Below, one piece after another: positions 52,425 to 61,564 of a stretch of DNA of 64,000 nucleotides (positions are counted from its first letter, which is position 1; every line of letters begins with the position of its first letter). Location of the stretch: positions 1 to 64,000 of the forward strand of contig JAXMOG010000005.1 in NCBI GenBank assembly GCA_034670065.1, written 5' to 3'. The notes under the pieces are model-generated. The model had not been told where the DNA came from and did not search any database. It was given only the letters and a program-made list of their open reading frames with translations. The DNA is from Mesobacterium_A sp034670065. GTDB lineage: Bacteria; Pseudomonadota; Alphaproteobacteria; Rhodobacterales; Rhodobacteraceae. Both the position numbers and the translations under genes were made by a program.

Positions 52425-53771
52425 TCACCCCCGTTTGATATTGGCGCCCAGCTCGGCCATCAACGGTTCGAAAATGGGGAAAGATGTTGCAATCGGACCG
52501 CCATCATCCACCGTGACAGGGGCGTTTGCGGCCATCCCAAGGATCAGAAAGGACATCGCAATTCGGTGGTCCAGATGGCTTTGCGCCGTCGAACCGCCCG
52601 GTACGGCACCGTGGCCCAGCCCGTGTACTGTCCACCAATCTTCGCCTTCATCCACGGTTACGCCCGCGGCGCGCAAACCTGTGGCCATTGCGTCAATCCG
52701 ATCAGATTCCTTGACGCGCAATTCCTTGACGCCGGGCATATGCGTCTTGCCTTTGGCAAAGCAGGCAACAACGGACAGCACTGGGTATTCGTCGATCATG
52801 CTGGCGGCACGTTCTGCCGGCACTTCGATACCCGTCAGATTGGGCGAAAACCGCGCGCGCAGATCGGCAACCGGTTCGCCGCCCTCTTCGCGCTCATTCT
52901 CATAGGTCAGATCTGCGCCCATTTCTCGCAGAGTGGTGAAAAGCCCGGCGCGCGTGGGGTTTAGACCGATATTGGGTACCAGCACATCAGAGCCTTCAAC
53001 GATCAACGCCGCGCAAACAGGAAAGGCCGCCGACGACGGATCGCGCGGTACAGCGATGGTTTGCGGCTTCAGCTCTGGCCGCCCTGTCAGCGTGATGACC
53101 CGGCCGTCTTCTGTTTCCGTGGTGGTGATCTGTGCGCCAAATCCGGCCAACATCCGCTCGGTATGATCACGCGTTGCTTCTTTTTCGGTCACGACAGTTT
53201 GACCCGGCGCATTCAGCCCAGCCAGCAACACGGCCGATTTCACCTGCGCGGATGGCACCGGTGTTGTGTATTCCACCGGTACAGGATCAGCCGCACCAAC
53301 GATGGTCATCGGCAAACGCCCCCCCGATCGGCCCACAGACACCGTACCAAATAGCGCCAGCGGATCAGTAACCCGCGCCATTGGCCGTTTGTTCAGGCTG
53401 GCATCGCCGGTGAAGGTTGCGCTGATGGGCGATGTTGCCACCGCCCCCATGATCAACCGCACCCCGGTGCCCGAGTTGCCGCAATCAATCACTTGATCAG
53501 GCTCGGTAAAACCACCCACGCCCACGCCATGAACCGACCAGCTGCCTGGCCCGTGCTGAACAACCTCGGCGCCAAAGGCCTGCATCGCCTTTGCGGTATC
53601 CAGAACATCCTGCCCTTCCAGCAAGCCGGTGATCTTGGTTTCGCCAACCGCCATCGCGCCAAAGATCAGCGCGCGGTGAGAAATAGACTTGTCACCAGGG
53701 ATCTGAGCCGTGCCGTTCAGCGGGCCCGATTTATGGGATGTCATCTGGATTGGGTCGCCATGGGCGGACAT
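52425..53771 (-). CDS. aroA: 3-phosphoshikimate 1-carboxyvinyltransferase
   Basis: A 448-residue EPSP synthase: PGDKSISHRALI (25-36, Lys 28), CGNSGTGVRLIMG and IDEYPVLSVVACFAKG (with the catalytic Asp). The sequence GDKSISHRA with GNSGTGVR matches the alphaproteobacterial form (class II glyphosate-tolerant types share some of it, but tolerance is not inferred). AAGGAA precedes the ATG. Confidence 0.96.
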   Translation of the reverse strand: MSAHGDPIQMTSHKSGPLNGTAQIPGDKSISHRALIFGAMAVGETKITGLLEGQDVLDTAKAMQAFGAEVVQHGPGSWSVHGVGVGGFTEPDQVIDCGNSGTGVRLIMGAVATSPISATFTGDASLNKRPMARVTDPLALFGTVSVGRSGGRLPMTIVGAADPVPVEYTTPVPSAQVKSAVLLAGLNAPGQTVVTEKEATRDHTERMLAGFGAQITTTETEDGRVITLTGRPELKPQTIAVPRDPSSAAFPVCAALIVEGSDVLVPNIGLNPTRAGLFTTLREMGADLTYENEREEGGEPVADLRARFSPNLTGIEVPAERAASMIDEYPVLSVVACFAKGKTHMPGVKELRVKESDRIDAMATGLRAAGVTVDEGEDWWTVHGLGHGAVPGGSTAQSHLDHRIAMSFLILGMAANAPVTVDDGGPIATSFPIFEPLMAELGANIKRG

Positions 53772-53876
53772 GCGCGCGTTCCTTCTGCTTGAAACCTGGC
53801 GCCCTGATAAACCGCCCCTGCGGCGGCGTCCACTCCGAGCAGCACAGCTTTCCGCCCGACCTTTCGGGCTGAGGGC

Positions 53877-54590
53877 TTATACTTTGCGAAACGTCAGATA
53901 ATGCGCGGAGCGATCTTCGCGAAATGCCTTTTGTTCGTAACGGGTGGAAATCCAATCCTCCCAGGCGACCCGCCAGTCCTGTGGCCCCTCGGCCAACCAT
54001 TCAAAACCGGCAGCTGGCACTTCGATCAGCGTTTGACGTACATAGTCAGGGATATCCGTGGCCACCCGAAACTCTGCCCCCGGCGCCATGACTTCGTACA
54101 GCGGGGCCAGATGCTCTGGCGTGACAAACCGGCGTCGGTGATGACGTTTTTTGGGCCATGGATCGGGATAGAGCAAAAAGGCCTTGGCGATGCTTTCGGG
54201 CGGCAACACATCAAACAGTGTGCGCGCATCGCCCGGAAACACCCGCAGATTGGTTACGCCAGCTTCACGCACCTTGCCCAACAGCATGGCCACACCGTTG
54301 ATAAAGGGCTCACACCCAATTATGCCCACGTCGGGGTTCTGCTGTGCCTGATGCACCAGATGCTCCCCGCCACCAAAGCCGATTTCCAGCCATACCGGTT
54401 TGCCGCCGAACAGGGCGGTCAAATCCAGCGGTGTGCGGTCTGGGTTTTCTTCCCATGACACCGGCCCCGGCGACAGTTTTTCCAGGTCTTGGTCCAAATA
54501 AACCTCTTGCGACTTGCGCAGGGTTTTGCCTTTGAACCGGCCATAAAAATTGCGCCACGGTGCGCCGGAGGGGTGTTTTGTATCTCTCAT
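53877..54590 (-). CDS. trmB: tRNA (guanine-N7-)-methyltransferase
   Basis: 237 residues. SAM motif EIGFGGGEHLVH, the LLYPDPWPKKRHHRRRF substrate motif and LAPLYEVMAPGAEFRVATD are characteristic of TrmB, which makes m7G46. ATG at 54590 is preferred over TTG at 54626. Located downstream of metK as in related genomes, but separated by the LysR/DUF1330 pair. A small stem-loop (GCCCGA-AAGG-TCGGGC, minus strand, about 53855-53870) follows. Confidence 0.95.
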   Translation of the reverse strand: MRDTKHPSGAPWRNFYGRFKGKTLRKSQEVYLDQDLEKLSPGPVSWEENPDRTPLDLTALFGGKPVWLEIGFGGGEHLVHQAQQNPDVGIIGCEPFINGVAMLLGKVREAGVTNLRVFPGDARTLFDVLPPESIAKAFLLYPDPWPKKRHHRRRFVTPEHLAPLYEVMAPGAEFRVATDIPDYVRQTLIEVPAAGFEWLAEGPQDWRVAWEDWISTRYEQKAFREDRSAHYLTFRKV

Positions 54591-54626
54591 GGGCGGGGAA
54601 ATAGCGCCAAGCGCGGCGCGGGGCAA

Positions 54627-55517
54627 TCACCGATCCACAAGACCTTCGTCCGCGACAAAGTTTGCGCGGCTGGCCCGCAGGTGCCGTACCATCACAGTGC
54701 GCAACGCAGCAACCTTGGCAGATGACCAAAGATCAGGGTGCGCCAACAGCCAAATATCGGCATAGGGCTGTGGCGGCAACACGGGCAATGGCACCAATCC
54801 GGGCAAGGCCCGTCCCAAGAACACGGGCATCCAGGCGGCGCCCAGCCCAGCCTGCACCGCCCCCGCCAGGGCGATCATATCATCAAACCGATACCGCACA
54901 CGCGCGCCCGGCGCGGCTTGCTTCAATTTCTCTGACAGGCCCTGATAAGACGCAAACAAGATCCAATCCAATGGGGCCGTTGGATCATCCGCAAAACGAT
55001 CTGCCCATTTCTGCGTCGCAAAGATCGCACGATCCTGAGACACCAATCGCAGCCCCTTCAGGGTATCGCCCGGCTCTCGCGAAACTCGCAGGGCCAGATC
55101 AGCCTCGCGCCGGGTCAAATCCAGAATATCATTGGTTGCCCGAACCTGCAGATCGACATCGGGATAGGTTGCGGTGAATTCATCCAGCACCGGCGCCAGC
55201 ACATGTGCGATCAACAGTTGCGGGGCGGTCAATGTCAGCGGGCCGCTCAATCGGCCATCGCGACCAGACAAACCGCGCAGCAAAGCGTCTTCGCTGACCT
55301 GCATTTCTGCGGCATGAACGGCCACCAACCTCGCCGCTTCTGTTGGACGATAGCCATCGGCCAATCGTTCAAACAAGCGCGCGTCTAGCGCCGCTTCGGC
55401 CCGCGCGATGCGGCGGGCCACGGTGGTATAGCTGACACCAAGCGCCTGCCCTGCCCCGGACAATGTGCCGTGACGAACCAATTCCAGAACCGTGCGCAGA
55501 TCATCCCAGTGGGTCAT
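54627..55517 (-). CDS. LysR-family transcriptional regulator
   Basis: 296 residues: N-terminal winged helix (LRTVLELVRHGTLSGAGQALGVSYTTVARRIARAE in parts) and the LysR substrate domain starting near LSGPLTLTAPQLL. It is divergent from the DUF1330 gene with an inverted repeat between (55528-55550), the usual arrangement for a regulator and its target. ATG at 55517 chosen; GTG at 55535 is also open. Confidence 0.9.
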   Translation of the reverse strand: MTHWDDLRTVLELVRHGTLSGAGQALGVSYTTVARRIARAEAALDARLFERLADGYRPTEAARLVAVHAAEMQVSEDALLRGLSGRDGRLSGPLTLTAPQLLIAHVLAPVLDEFTATYPDVDLQVRATNDILDLTRREADLALRVSREPGDTLKGLRLVSQDRAIFATQKWADRFADDPTAPLDWILFASYQGLSEKLKQAAPGARVRYRFDDMIALAGAVQAGLGAAWMPVFLGRALPGLVPLPVLPPQPYADIWLLAHPDLWSSAKVAALRTVMVRHLRASRANFVADEGLVDR

Positions 55518-55527
55518 AGGCACACGT

Positions 55528-55550
55528 TTTTGCACATGGCGGATGCAAAA
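55528..55550. promoter_or_regulatory. Inverted repeat, likely LysR operator
   Basis: TTTTGCA (55528-55534), 9 bases, TGCAAAA (55544-55550): perfect 7-base arms in the LysR/DUF1330 intergenic region. Dyads of about this spacing are what LysR proteins bind. Confidence 0.65.
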
Positions 55551-55618
55551 TCACTCATTTTCGTGCAGCGACATCCTGAGTACCCACTCCGCAGACACAT
55601 ATCCAATAGGAGACTCAA

Positions 55619-55900
55619 ATGATTTACGCTGTTGTGCAATTGACCGTGACCAACACCGACACCTTTGCAAACTATGCCAAACAAGCCGGGGCGGCGCTGG
55701 CCAAATACGGGGCGCAACCTGTCGCCATGACAACCGAACCCACAGTGATTGAGGGCGACAAACCAGCGCCTGGCCGTGCGGTGTTGCTGTCCTTTCCGGA
55801 CAAAGACGCCGCGATGGGGTGGATCAACGATCCGGATTTTGCGGAAATCCACGGCTTGCGCCGCTCTTCTGGCACGTCAGACATCTTGTTGCTGGCCTAA
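55619..55900 (+). CDS. DUF1330 family protein
   Basis: 93 residues of the dimeric alpha/beta-barrel (ferredoxin-like) fold: MIYAVVQLTVTNTDTFANYAKQ, VIEGDKPAPGRAVLLSFPDKDAA and HGLRRSSGTSDILLL. Function unknown. AGGAGA precedes the ATG. It is divergent from LysR and converges on metK, ending at a bidirectional terminator. Confidence 0.85.
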   Translation: MIYAVVQLTVTNTDTFANYAKQAGAALAKYGAQPVAMTTEPTVIEGDKPAPGRAVLLSFPDKDAAMGWINDPDFAEIHGLRRSSGTSDILLLA

Positions 55901-55931
55901 CCGCGGGGCAATGCCGCCACCAAACGCAAAC

Positions 55932-55963
55932 AAAAAAGGGCGAAGAAACCTTCGCCCTTTTTT
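55932..55963. terminator. Bidirectional intrinsic terminator
   Basis: AAAAAAGGGCGAAG (55932-55945), AAAC, CTTCGCCCTTTTTT (55950-55963): a perfect 14-base stem serving the DUF1330 gene (+) and metK (-). Confidence 0.93.
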
Positions 55964-56000
55964 ATGTTCTGTGTGCCGGATCGCGCCGGGCAAATTTGGC

Positions 56001-57182
56001 TTAGACGGCTTTTTTCAGCGCCTCTGCCAGATCGGTGCGTTCCCAGCTGAAACCACCATCTGCTTCCGGGTCACGGCCAAAGTGGCCATAGGCTGCTGTG
56101 CGCGAATAGATCGGCTTGTTCATTTCCAGATGGGTACGAATGCCACGCGGAGTCAGGTCCATGACCTGTGGGATGGCAGCTTCGATCGCGGCTGCATCAA
56201 CAAGACCCGTGCCATGCGTATCAGCATAGATCGACAGCGGCTTGGAAACACCAATCGCGTAAGACAGCTGGATGGTGCAACGCTCGGCCATGCCAGCAGC
56301 AACCACGTTCTTGGCCAGATAGCGCGCGGCATAAGCTGCCGAACGGTCCACCTTGGTCGGGTCTTTGCCCGAGAACGCGCCGCCACCATGTGGTGCCGCA
56401 CCGCCATAGGTATCAACGATGATCTTGCGACCGGTCAAACCGGCATCGCCATCTGGCCCGCCGATGACAAACGTACCGGTCGGGTTGACCCACCATTCGG
56501 TGGCATCTGTTACCCAGCCTTCTGGCAGCACTTCCAAAATATATGGCTCTACAATGGCGCGAATATCTGCACTGGTTTGGGTTTCCAACGCGTGTTGCGT
56601 GGACAGAACGATCGACGATACGCCTACTGGCTTGCCGTCTTCGTAAATCACCGACAACTGCGACTTGGCATCCGGACGCAAGGTTGGCTCGGTGCCGTCT
56701 TTGCGCACTTCGGCCAGACGGCGCAAAATTGCGTGCGAATACTGGATCGGTGCGGGCATCAGTGCCTTGGTTTCATTCGTGGCATAGCCAAACATGATAC
56801 CCTGGTCGCCTGCGCCTTCGTCTTTGTCTTCGCTGGCGTCTACGCCCTGCGCGATATGTGCAGATTGTTCGTGCAGCAGGTTGGTGATTTCACAGGTTTC
56901 CCAGTGGAATTTGTCCTGCTCATAGCCGATGTCCTTGATGCAGGCGCGCGCAATGTCTGGAACATTGCCCATAAACTCGGACAACTTGGCCTGATCGGAC
57001 AGGCCAACCTCGCCCCCGATAACCACACGGTCGGTGGTTGCGAAGGTTTCGCAAGCCACGCGTGCTTCGGGTTCTTCGGCCAGAAAAGCGTCTAAAACAG
57101 CATCTGAAATGCGGTCGCAAACCTTGTCGGGATGGCCCTCCGAAACGGATTCGGAAGTAAACGTGTAATTTTGGCGAGACAT
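56001..57182 (-). CDS. metK: S-adenosylmethionine synthetase
   Basis: A 393-residue enzyme making SAM from Met and ATP. N-terminal FTSESVSEGHPDKVCD, GAGDQGIMFGYA, and the P-loop-like GGGAFSGKDPTKVDRSAAY are intact. The start is ATG at 57182 (MSRQNYTF); longer frames lead into the riboswitch. It is controlled by a SAM/SAH riboswitch whose ribosome site GGAG is part of the sensor. The gene is isolated from lnt by that regulatory region. Confidence 0.97.
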   Translation of the reverse strand: MSRQNYTFTSESVSEGHPDKVCDRISDAVLDAFLAEEPEARVACETFATTDRVVIGGEVGLSDQAKLSEFMGNVPDIARACIKDIGYEQDKFHWETCEITNLLHEQSAHIAQGVDASEDKDEGAGDQGIMFGYATNETKALMPAPIQYSHAILRRLAEVRKDGTEPTLRPDAKSQLSVIYEDGKPVGVSSIVLSTQHALETQTSADIRAIVEPYILEVLPEGWVTDATEWWVNPTGTFVIGGPDGDAGLTGRKIIVDTYGGAAPHGGGAFSGKDPTKVDRSAAYAARYLAKNVVAAGMAERCTIQLSYAIGVSKPLSIYADTHGTGLVDAAAIEAAIPQVMDLTPRGIRTHLEMNKPIYSRTAAYGHFGRDPEADGGFSWERTDLAEALKKAV

Positions 57183-57189
57183 ATGAGGG

Positions 57190-57235
57190 TGCTCCAATGC
57201 GTTGGTCCGTGTCACGTCAGGAAGCCGTTGTGACA
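57190..57235 (-). ncRNA. SAM/SAH riboswitch
   Basis: On the minus strand the RNA begins TGTCACAACGGCTTCCTGACG, then TGACA closing the hairpin, a 15-base link and CATTGGAGCA. The hairpin loop GGCUUCC and the ribosome-site segment UUGGAGC can form the pseudoknot of the SAM/SAH class. The GGAG is the ribosome site for metK, 9 bases before ATG, so ligand binding would block translation. The class is known from Rhodobacterales in front of metK, so this is a textbook case; only its exact fit to the consensus remains to be measured. Confidence 0.93.
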
Positions 57236-57241
57236 GGGCTT

Positions 57242-57270
57242 TTATATGTGACATTGGCGGTAAGCCTCAA
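57242..57270 (-). promoter_or_regulatory. metK promoter
   Basis: -35 TTGAGG (57270-57265), 17-base spacer, -10 ATATAA (57247-57242). The predicted start is about 57235, the first base of the riboswitch hairpin, so the leader contains only the sensor and the start site. Confidence 0.7.
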
Positions 57271-57281
57271 TGCAAGCCGGG

Positions 57282-58808
57282 TCAATCCGAATTGCGGAAA
57301 CTCAGTGTCAATGCCCCTATGATTGTTCCTAAAATTAATACAAAGACCAGCCAATCGCCAGTTTTCCAATAAATCGTGGACACCCGCGCATTGGGCAGTG
57401 GTGCATCGACAAATCCCTGCTGTCCTAATGGCAGGCTTGCCAGGATCCGCCCGCCTGGCCCGATCATCGCCGAAACACCGGTATTGGCAGCCCGCACCAG
57501 TGGCAGGCCGGTCTCAATCGCGCGCATCCGCGCCTGCATCAGATGTTGTTGTGGCCCGGACCACGTGCCGAACCAGGCGTCGTTGGTCACCTGTAACAAA
57601 TAGGCTGGCCGGGTTGGCGCACCCGTCACGTCTTGTGGAAAGACGGCTTCATAGCAGATCAGCGGCAAGGCCGCGCCCAGGGGCGTATCAAAGATGCTTG
57701 GCCCTGGCCCGGCTGAGTAGGCCGCCTGCGTCCGTTGGGCCAACCCGCCGATGCTGATATGGCGAAACAACCAAGAGAAGGGCATGTATTCACCAAAGGG
57801 AACCAGGTGATGCTTGTCGTATAGCTGCGTTACTTGCCCCTGCCCCTCCATCAAGATCATCGCGTTGAAATATCCATCCTCATAACGCTGCACGCCCATC
57901 ACCACCGGTGCGCCGCCGGCGGCTGTCGCGATGATATCCAGCGCTTGATCTGCATTGCCCAACAGCATCGGCAAGGCTGTTTCCGGCCAGACGATCAGGT
58001 CAGGATCGCCGGGCGCAGATGTGGCTGTGACCTGTCGCTGAAAGAATGTGGGTATGTGGTCAGGGTGCCATTTCAGGTGCTGCGGCGCATTGGGCTGTAC
58101 CATGCGCACAATCGGCCGATCCACGACATCAGGTGCCGCAGGGCGCAGAAGAAACCCGCCACCAAACATCACCCCCGCCAAAAGAACCGTCGAACCGATC
58201 AGCATTGCTGGTGCTGTATGTTTTGGAGTGGCCGCGCTCTGATCTGTCGACTTCGATCTTGCGGCCGTAATGCTGGCAGCGGCCAAGGCCGTTAAGCCCA
58301 GCGTCAAAAGCGTCAGCCCATGAGAGCCGATAACCGCAGCCCAGTGTGCCGCCCATGTGGGCGCAAGTGCATAGCCCACCAACCCCCATGGGAAACCGGT
58401 GAACACATAGGCACGGGCCAGTTCGACCAAAGCCCACACCCCAACCAGCATCAGCCAACCGCCGCGAAAGCGGGCCGCCCCCCAGAAGGCCAAGGCCCAA
58501 AACAGGGCCATGCCACCGCCCATTCCGACCAATGCAAACGGCGCCATCCAACCTGTGACGGCCGCATCCACAAAAAACGGTTGCACGATCCACACCAAGA
58601 CCGAGGCAAAATAGCCCAGCCCGAACATCCAGCCTGTCCACGCAGCCTGCCCCGGTGTCTGACATTTTGAGAACAACCAGAATGCAGCACTCAACGCAGC
58701 CAACGCTGCTGGCCACAGTGAAAACGGCGGATGCCCAAGCGACAACAGCCCGCCTGCCAGCAGTGCAAGGCCCAGACGGTGCTGTCGTCTCATGTCAGAT
58801 GTGTGCAT
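57282..58808 (-). CDS. lnt: Apolipoprotein N-acyltransferase
   Basis: A 508-residue inner-membrane enzyme that adds the third acyl chain to lipoproteins. About six membrane segments (to 225) precede a nitrilase-like domain with the triad E276 (VWPETALP), K332 (YDKHHLVPFGEY) and C385 (LICYEAVFP). Start could be ATG at 58808 or 58793. Upstream, separated by 8 bases, is the CorC-like gene. Confidence 0.95.
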   Translation of the reverse strand: MHTSDMRRQHRLGLALLAGGLLSLGHPPFSLWPAALAALSAAFWLFSKCQTPGQAAWTGWMFGLGYFASVLVWIVQPFFVDAAVTGWMAPFALVGMGGGMALFWALAFWGAARFRGGWLMLVGVWALVELARAYVFTGFPWGLVGYALAPTWAAHWAAVIGSHGLTLLTLGLTALAAASITAARSKSTDQSAATPKHTAPAMLIGSTVLLAGVMFGGGFLLRPAAPDVVDRPIVRMVQPNAPQHLKWHPDHIPTFFQRQVTATSAPGDPDLIVWPETALPMLLGNADQALDIIATAAGGAPVVMGVQRYEDGYFNAMILMEGQGQVTQLYDKHHLVPFGEYMPFSWLFRHISIGGLAQRTQAAYSAGPGPSIFDTPLGAALPLICYEAVFPQDVTGAPTRPAYLLQVTNDAWFGTWSGPQQHLMQARMRAIETGLPLVRAANTGVSAMIGPGGRILASLPLGQQGFVDAPLPNARVSTIYWKTGDWLVFVLILGTIIGALTLSFRNSD

Positions 58809-58816
58809 GGCGCGGC

Positions 58817-59767
58817 TTAGGCCGGGCCCGCTTTGGCGGCAACAGACACCGACGTTTCCGGCATTGTCAGCCCCTTGGCCACGCCGATTGACGGCGTTCC
58901 CGGCAACCGCACCCGCAATCGCTTGATACGGCGCGGATCAGCATCGACAACTTCGAATTCGAACCCGGCGGGATGCGGCACAACTTCGCCCCGTGCCGGC
59001 ACATGCCCAGCCAGAACAAAGACCAAACCACCCAAGGTGTCGATCTCTTCGCTGTCAATTTCGGCGTGATCCGTCAGCGAAATGCCAATCTCGGCCTCAA
59101 ACTCATCCAGTGGGGTTCTGGCCAACGCCAGATAGGTGCCCGCACGTTCATGGGTCCACAGCTTGGCTTCATCGATGTCATGCTCGTCTTCGATGTCACC
59201 GATCACCTGTTCGATCAGGTCCTCAATCGTGACCAGCCCATCAACGCCGCCGTATTCGTCAATCACCAATGCCATATGGCGACGTTCGGTTTGCATCTTG
59301 GTCAACAGCACCCCGATGGTCATCGAAGGGGGCACAAACAACAACGGCCGCAGCATCGATTTCATCACGAAAGGTGTGGACCCGCCATTGAACCCATTGC
59401 TCAGCGCGAAATCCTTTAGGTGGATCAGGCCAATGGGCACGTCCAACGTGCCGGTATAAACCGGCAAGCGCGACATGCCGCTGTCGCGGAACAAAGCCAC
59501 CAGATTTTCTTTGGTGATCGTATCCTGTGCTGCCACAATTTCAGCACGCGGTGTTGCCACATCCTCTACCCGCATCCGGCGCAGGTTCATCATGCCAATC
59601 GCTTGAACAGGAGTGGACCCGTTAACCGGGCTTACATCAAAATGCTGGTCATTCGGCGATCCCTTGATCGCGGAAATAATCCGGCGGAACAATCCGCCCT
59701 GACCGTTTTTATTCCCTTCATACCGCGCGCTCTGCGCTGCGTTAGAAGAGCCCTCTATATCGCCCAT
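58817..59767 (-). CDS. CorC-like CBS-domain protein (hemolysin C family)
   Basis: 316 residues: two CBS domains (about 65-190: MRRMRVEDVATPRAEIVAAQ, GVLLTKMQTERRHMALVIDEYGG) and a C-terminal transporter-associated CorC/HlyC domain (about 215-300, HAEIDSEEIDTLGGLVF). No membrane domain. Usually encoded beside ybeY and lnt, as here. Confidence 0.93.
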   Translation of the reverse strand: MGDIEGSSNAAQSARYEGNKNGQGGLFRRIISAIKGSPNDQHFDVSPVNGSTPVQAIGMMNLRRMRVEDVATPRAEIVAAQDTITKENLVALFRDSGMSRLPVYTGTLDVPIGLIHLKDFALSNGFNGGSTPFVMKSMLRPLLFVPPSMTIGVLLTKMQTERRHMALVIDEYGGVDGLVTIEDLIEQVIGDIEDEHDIDEAKLWTHERAGTYLALARTPLDEFEAEIGISLTDHAEIDSEEIDTLGGLVFVLAGHVPARGEVVPHPAGFEFEVVDADPRRIKRLRVRLPGTPSIGVAKGLTMPETSVSVAAKAGPA

Positions 59768-59794
59768 TTGTCCGTTTCATCCAGAAGAGGCCCA

Positions 59795-60310
59795 TCAGAC
59801 CCCAATATCATTTGAATATGGGTCCGAAAGACCCATTTTGCCAAGTATGTGCGACTCCAAACCTTCCATAAGCGTGGCGTCGCCGTCACGGATATGGTCA
59901 TAGCCCAGCAGATGTAAAACCCCATGAACCACTAAATGCGTCACATGGTCTTGTATTGGCTTGCCTGCAGCTTCGGATTCACGGGCGCATGTGTCGTAAG
60001 AAATCGCGATATCACCCAGTGATTCTGGCATTTCCGGGAAACCGGGCGGTGGCGAATCGGGGGTTTCACCTTCGGTTTCGGCGGCCAGCTCCCATGCGGG
60101 CCAGCTTAAAACGTTGGTTGGCGTCGGTTTGCCCCGGAAATCGGCGTTCAATACAGCGATGCGGTCATCGTCACAGGCCAGAACGGCAATTTCGTACAAG
60201 GCCGGGTCCATCCCAAGATACACAAGCGCCGCATTGGCCGCAGTTTCGGCCAGAGCCGCAAAATCGAGTGTGGCCCAGCGTTCATCTTCGGCGATGGTAT
60301 CCGTCAACAT
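59795..60310 (-). CDS. ybeY: Endoribonuclease YbeY
   Basis: A 171-residue metalloenzyme for 16S rRNA 3' maturation and quality control. The H-x3-H-x5-H zinc site is HGVLHLLGYDH. ATG at 60310 is favoured over a TTG at 60343. It is 69 bases behind the phoH gene and 27 bases before the CorC-like gene. Confidence 0.94.
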   Translation of the reverse strand: MLTDTIAEDERWATLDFAALAETAANAALVYLGMDPALYEIAVLACDDDRIAVLNADFRGKPTPTNVLSWPAWELAAETEGETPDSPPPGFPEMPESLGDIAISYDTCARESEAAGKPIQDHVTHLVVHGVLHLLGYDHIRDGDATLMEGLESHILGKMGLSDPYSNDIGV

Positions 60311-60379
60311 GACAATTGGCGGGGGTGTGGCCCCCGCGCCCAAACAGGCATTCTGAAATTTAAACGCGTCATGATCCGC

Positions 60380-61363
60380 TCAGGCCAGACCTTCGGCGTC
60401 TTTTTCATACGCCTCGATGATCGCGGCGACCAACGGGTGACGCACCACATCCTTGGAAGTGAAGTAGTTGAAGCTGATTTTGGGAATGGTGCCCAACAGT
60501 CGTTCCGCATCTGACAGGCCTGAAGCCACACCGCGCGGCAGGTCAATCTGGGTTCGGTCGCCGGTAATCACCATACGGCTGCCTTCGCCAAGACGGGTGA
60601 GGAACATCTTCATCTGCATGGACGTCGCGTTCTGCGCCTCGTCCAGCACAACAAAGGCGTTTGCCAGCGTACGGCCACGCATAAAGGCCAACGGAGCAAT
60701 CTCGATCGTTTTTTCTTCGATCATTTTGACCAATTGCTTGCCCGGCAAGAAATCATTCAGCGCGTCATACAACGGCTGCATATATGGATCGACCTTGTCC
60801 TTCATGTCACCGGGCAGATAGCCCAGCTTTTCCCCGGCTTCCACAGCAGGGCGTGACAGGATGATACGATCAACATTGCCATTGATCAGCATGTTCACAG
60901 CAACCGCCACAGCCAAATAGGTTTTGCCCGTCCCCGCAGGGCCAATGCCAAAGGCCAGTTCCTTGGCAAACAAGGACTGAACATAGGCTTGCTGTGCTTC
61001 GGTGCGCGGTTCGATCAGCTTTTTGCGGGTTTTGATTTCAACCTTGCCGCCCTTGAACATTTCCAGCTGGTCTTCGGGCGCAGCTTCTTCGACATTTGCC
61101 ATACGGAATTCGCGGTCAATGTCCCCTGCCTCGATATCGCGCCCAGCTTCCAGGCGCTCGTAAAGCGCGGTCAGCACTTCGGAGGCTTCGGTTCTTGCGT
61201 CATCTTCGCCGAACACGGCCAACCGATTGCCACGGCGCAGAATTTGCACGCCAAGACGCGTTTCTATGTCTGTCAGATTGCGATCGTATTCGCCGCACAA
61301 GTCGATCAACAGACGGTTGTCAGGGAATTCCAAGACGGCTTCGCTTAAAGTGCCGGTTGTCAC
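60380..61363 (-). CDS. PhoH family ATPase
   Basis: 327 residues: P-loop GPAGTGKT (about 141-148), Walker B FVVLDEAQN and the sensor TGDRTQIDLP. It belongs to the PhoH/YbeZ group linked to YbeY in rRNA work. GTG at 61363 is chosen because AGGAG lies 6-7 bases upstream; the ATG at 61378 lies before this ribosome site and would place it inside the gene. Confidence 0.93.
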   Translation of the reverse strand: MTTGTLSEAVLEFPDNRLLIDLCGEYDRNLTDIETRLGVQILRRGNRLAVFGEDDARTEASEVLTALYERLEAGRDIEAGDIDREFRMANVEEAAPEDQLEMFKGGKVEIKTRKKLIEPRTEAQQAYVQSLFAKELAFGIGPAGTGKTYLAVAVAVNMLINGNVDRIILSRPAVEAGEKLGYLPGDMKDKVDPYMQPLYDALNDFLPGKQLVKMIEEKTIEIAPLAFMRGRTLANAFVVLDEAQNATSMQMKMFLTRLGEGSRMVITGDRTQIDLPRGVASGLSDAERLLGTIPKISFNYFTSKDVVRHPLVAAIIEAYEKDAEGLA

Positions 61364-61564
61364 GCATGTCTCCTGCATGTGGTTTGGGGTTCAGGGTGCC
61401 AAGTGGCCGAGCGCTCTGCAAGGCCTATGACAAAAGAAATTCGGGCCGTGCGCCAATCTGGCGTACGACCCGGAATAAATGCTTGATTTTGTGCCATCCA
61501 GCGCATCCTCCGCACCTTTCAGTGCAAGCCAGCGCAGCGGCCGAAGTCACGCATCACTGCGCGC

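Noticed and set aside
55749..57095. A 448-codon open frame antisense to metK
   Set aside because: Its sequence is the mirror of metK codons plus the DUF1330 gene in another frame; no protein-like pattern.
61378..61378. ATG at 61378 as the start of the PhoH gene
   Set aside because: The ribosome site AGGAG lies downstream of it and fits the GTG at 61363.
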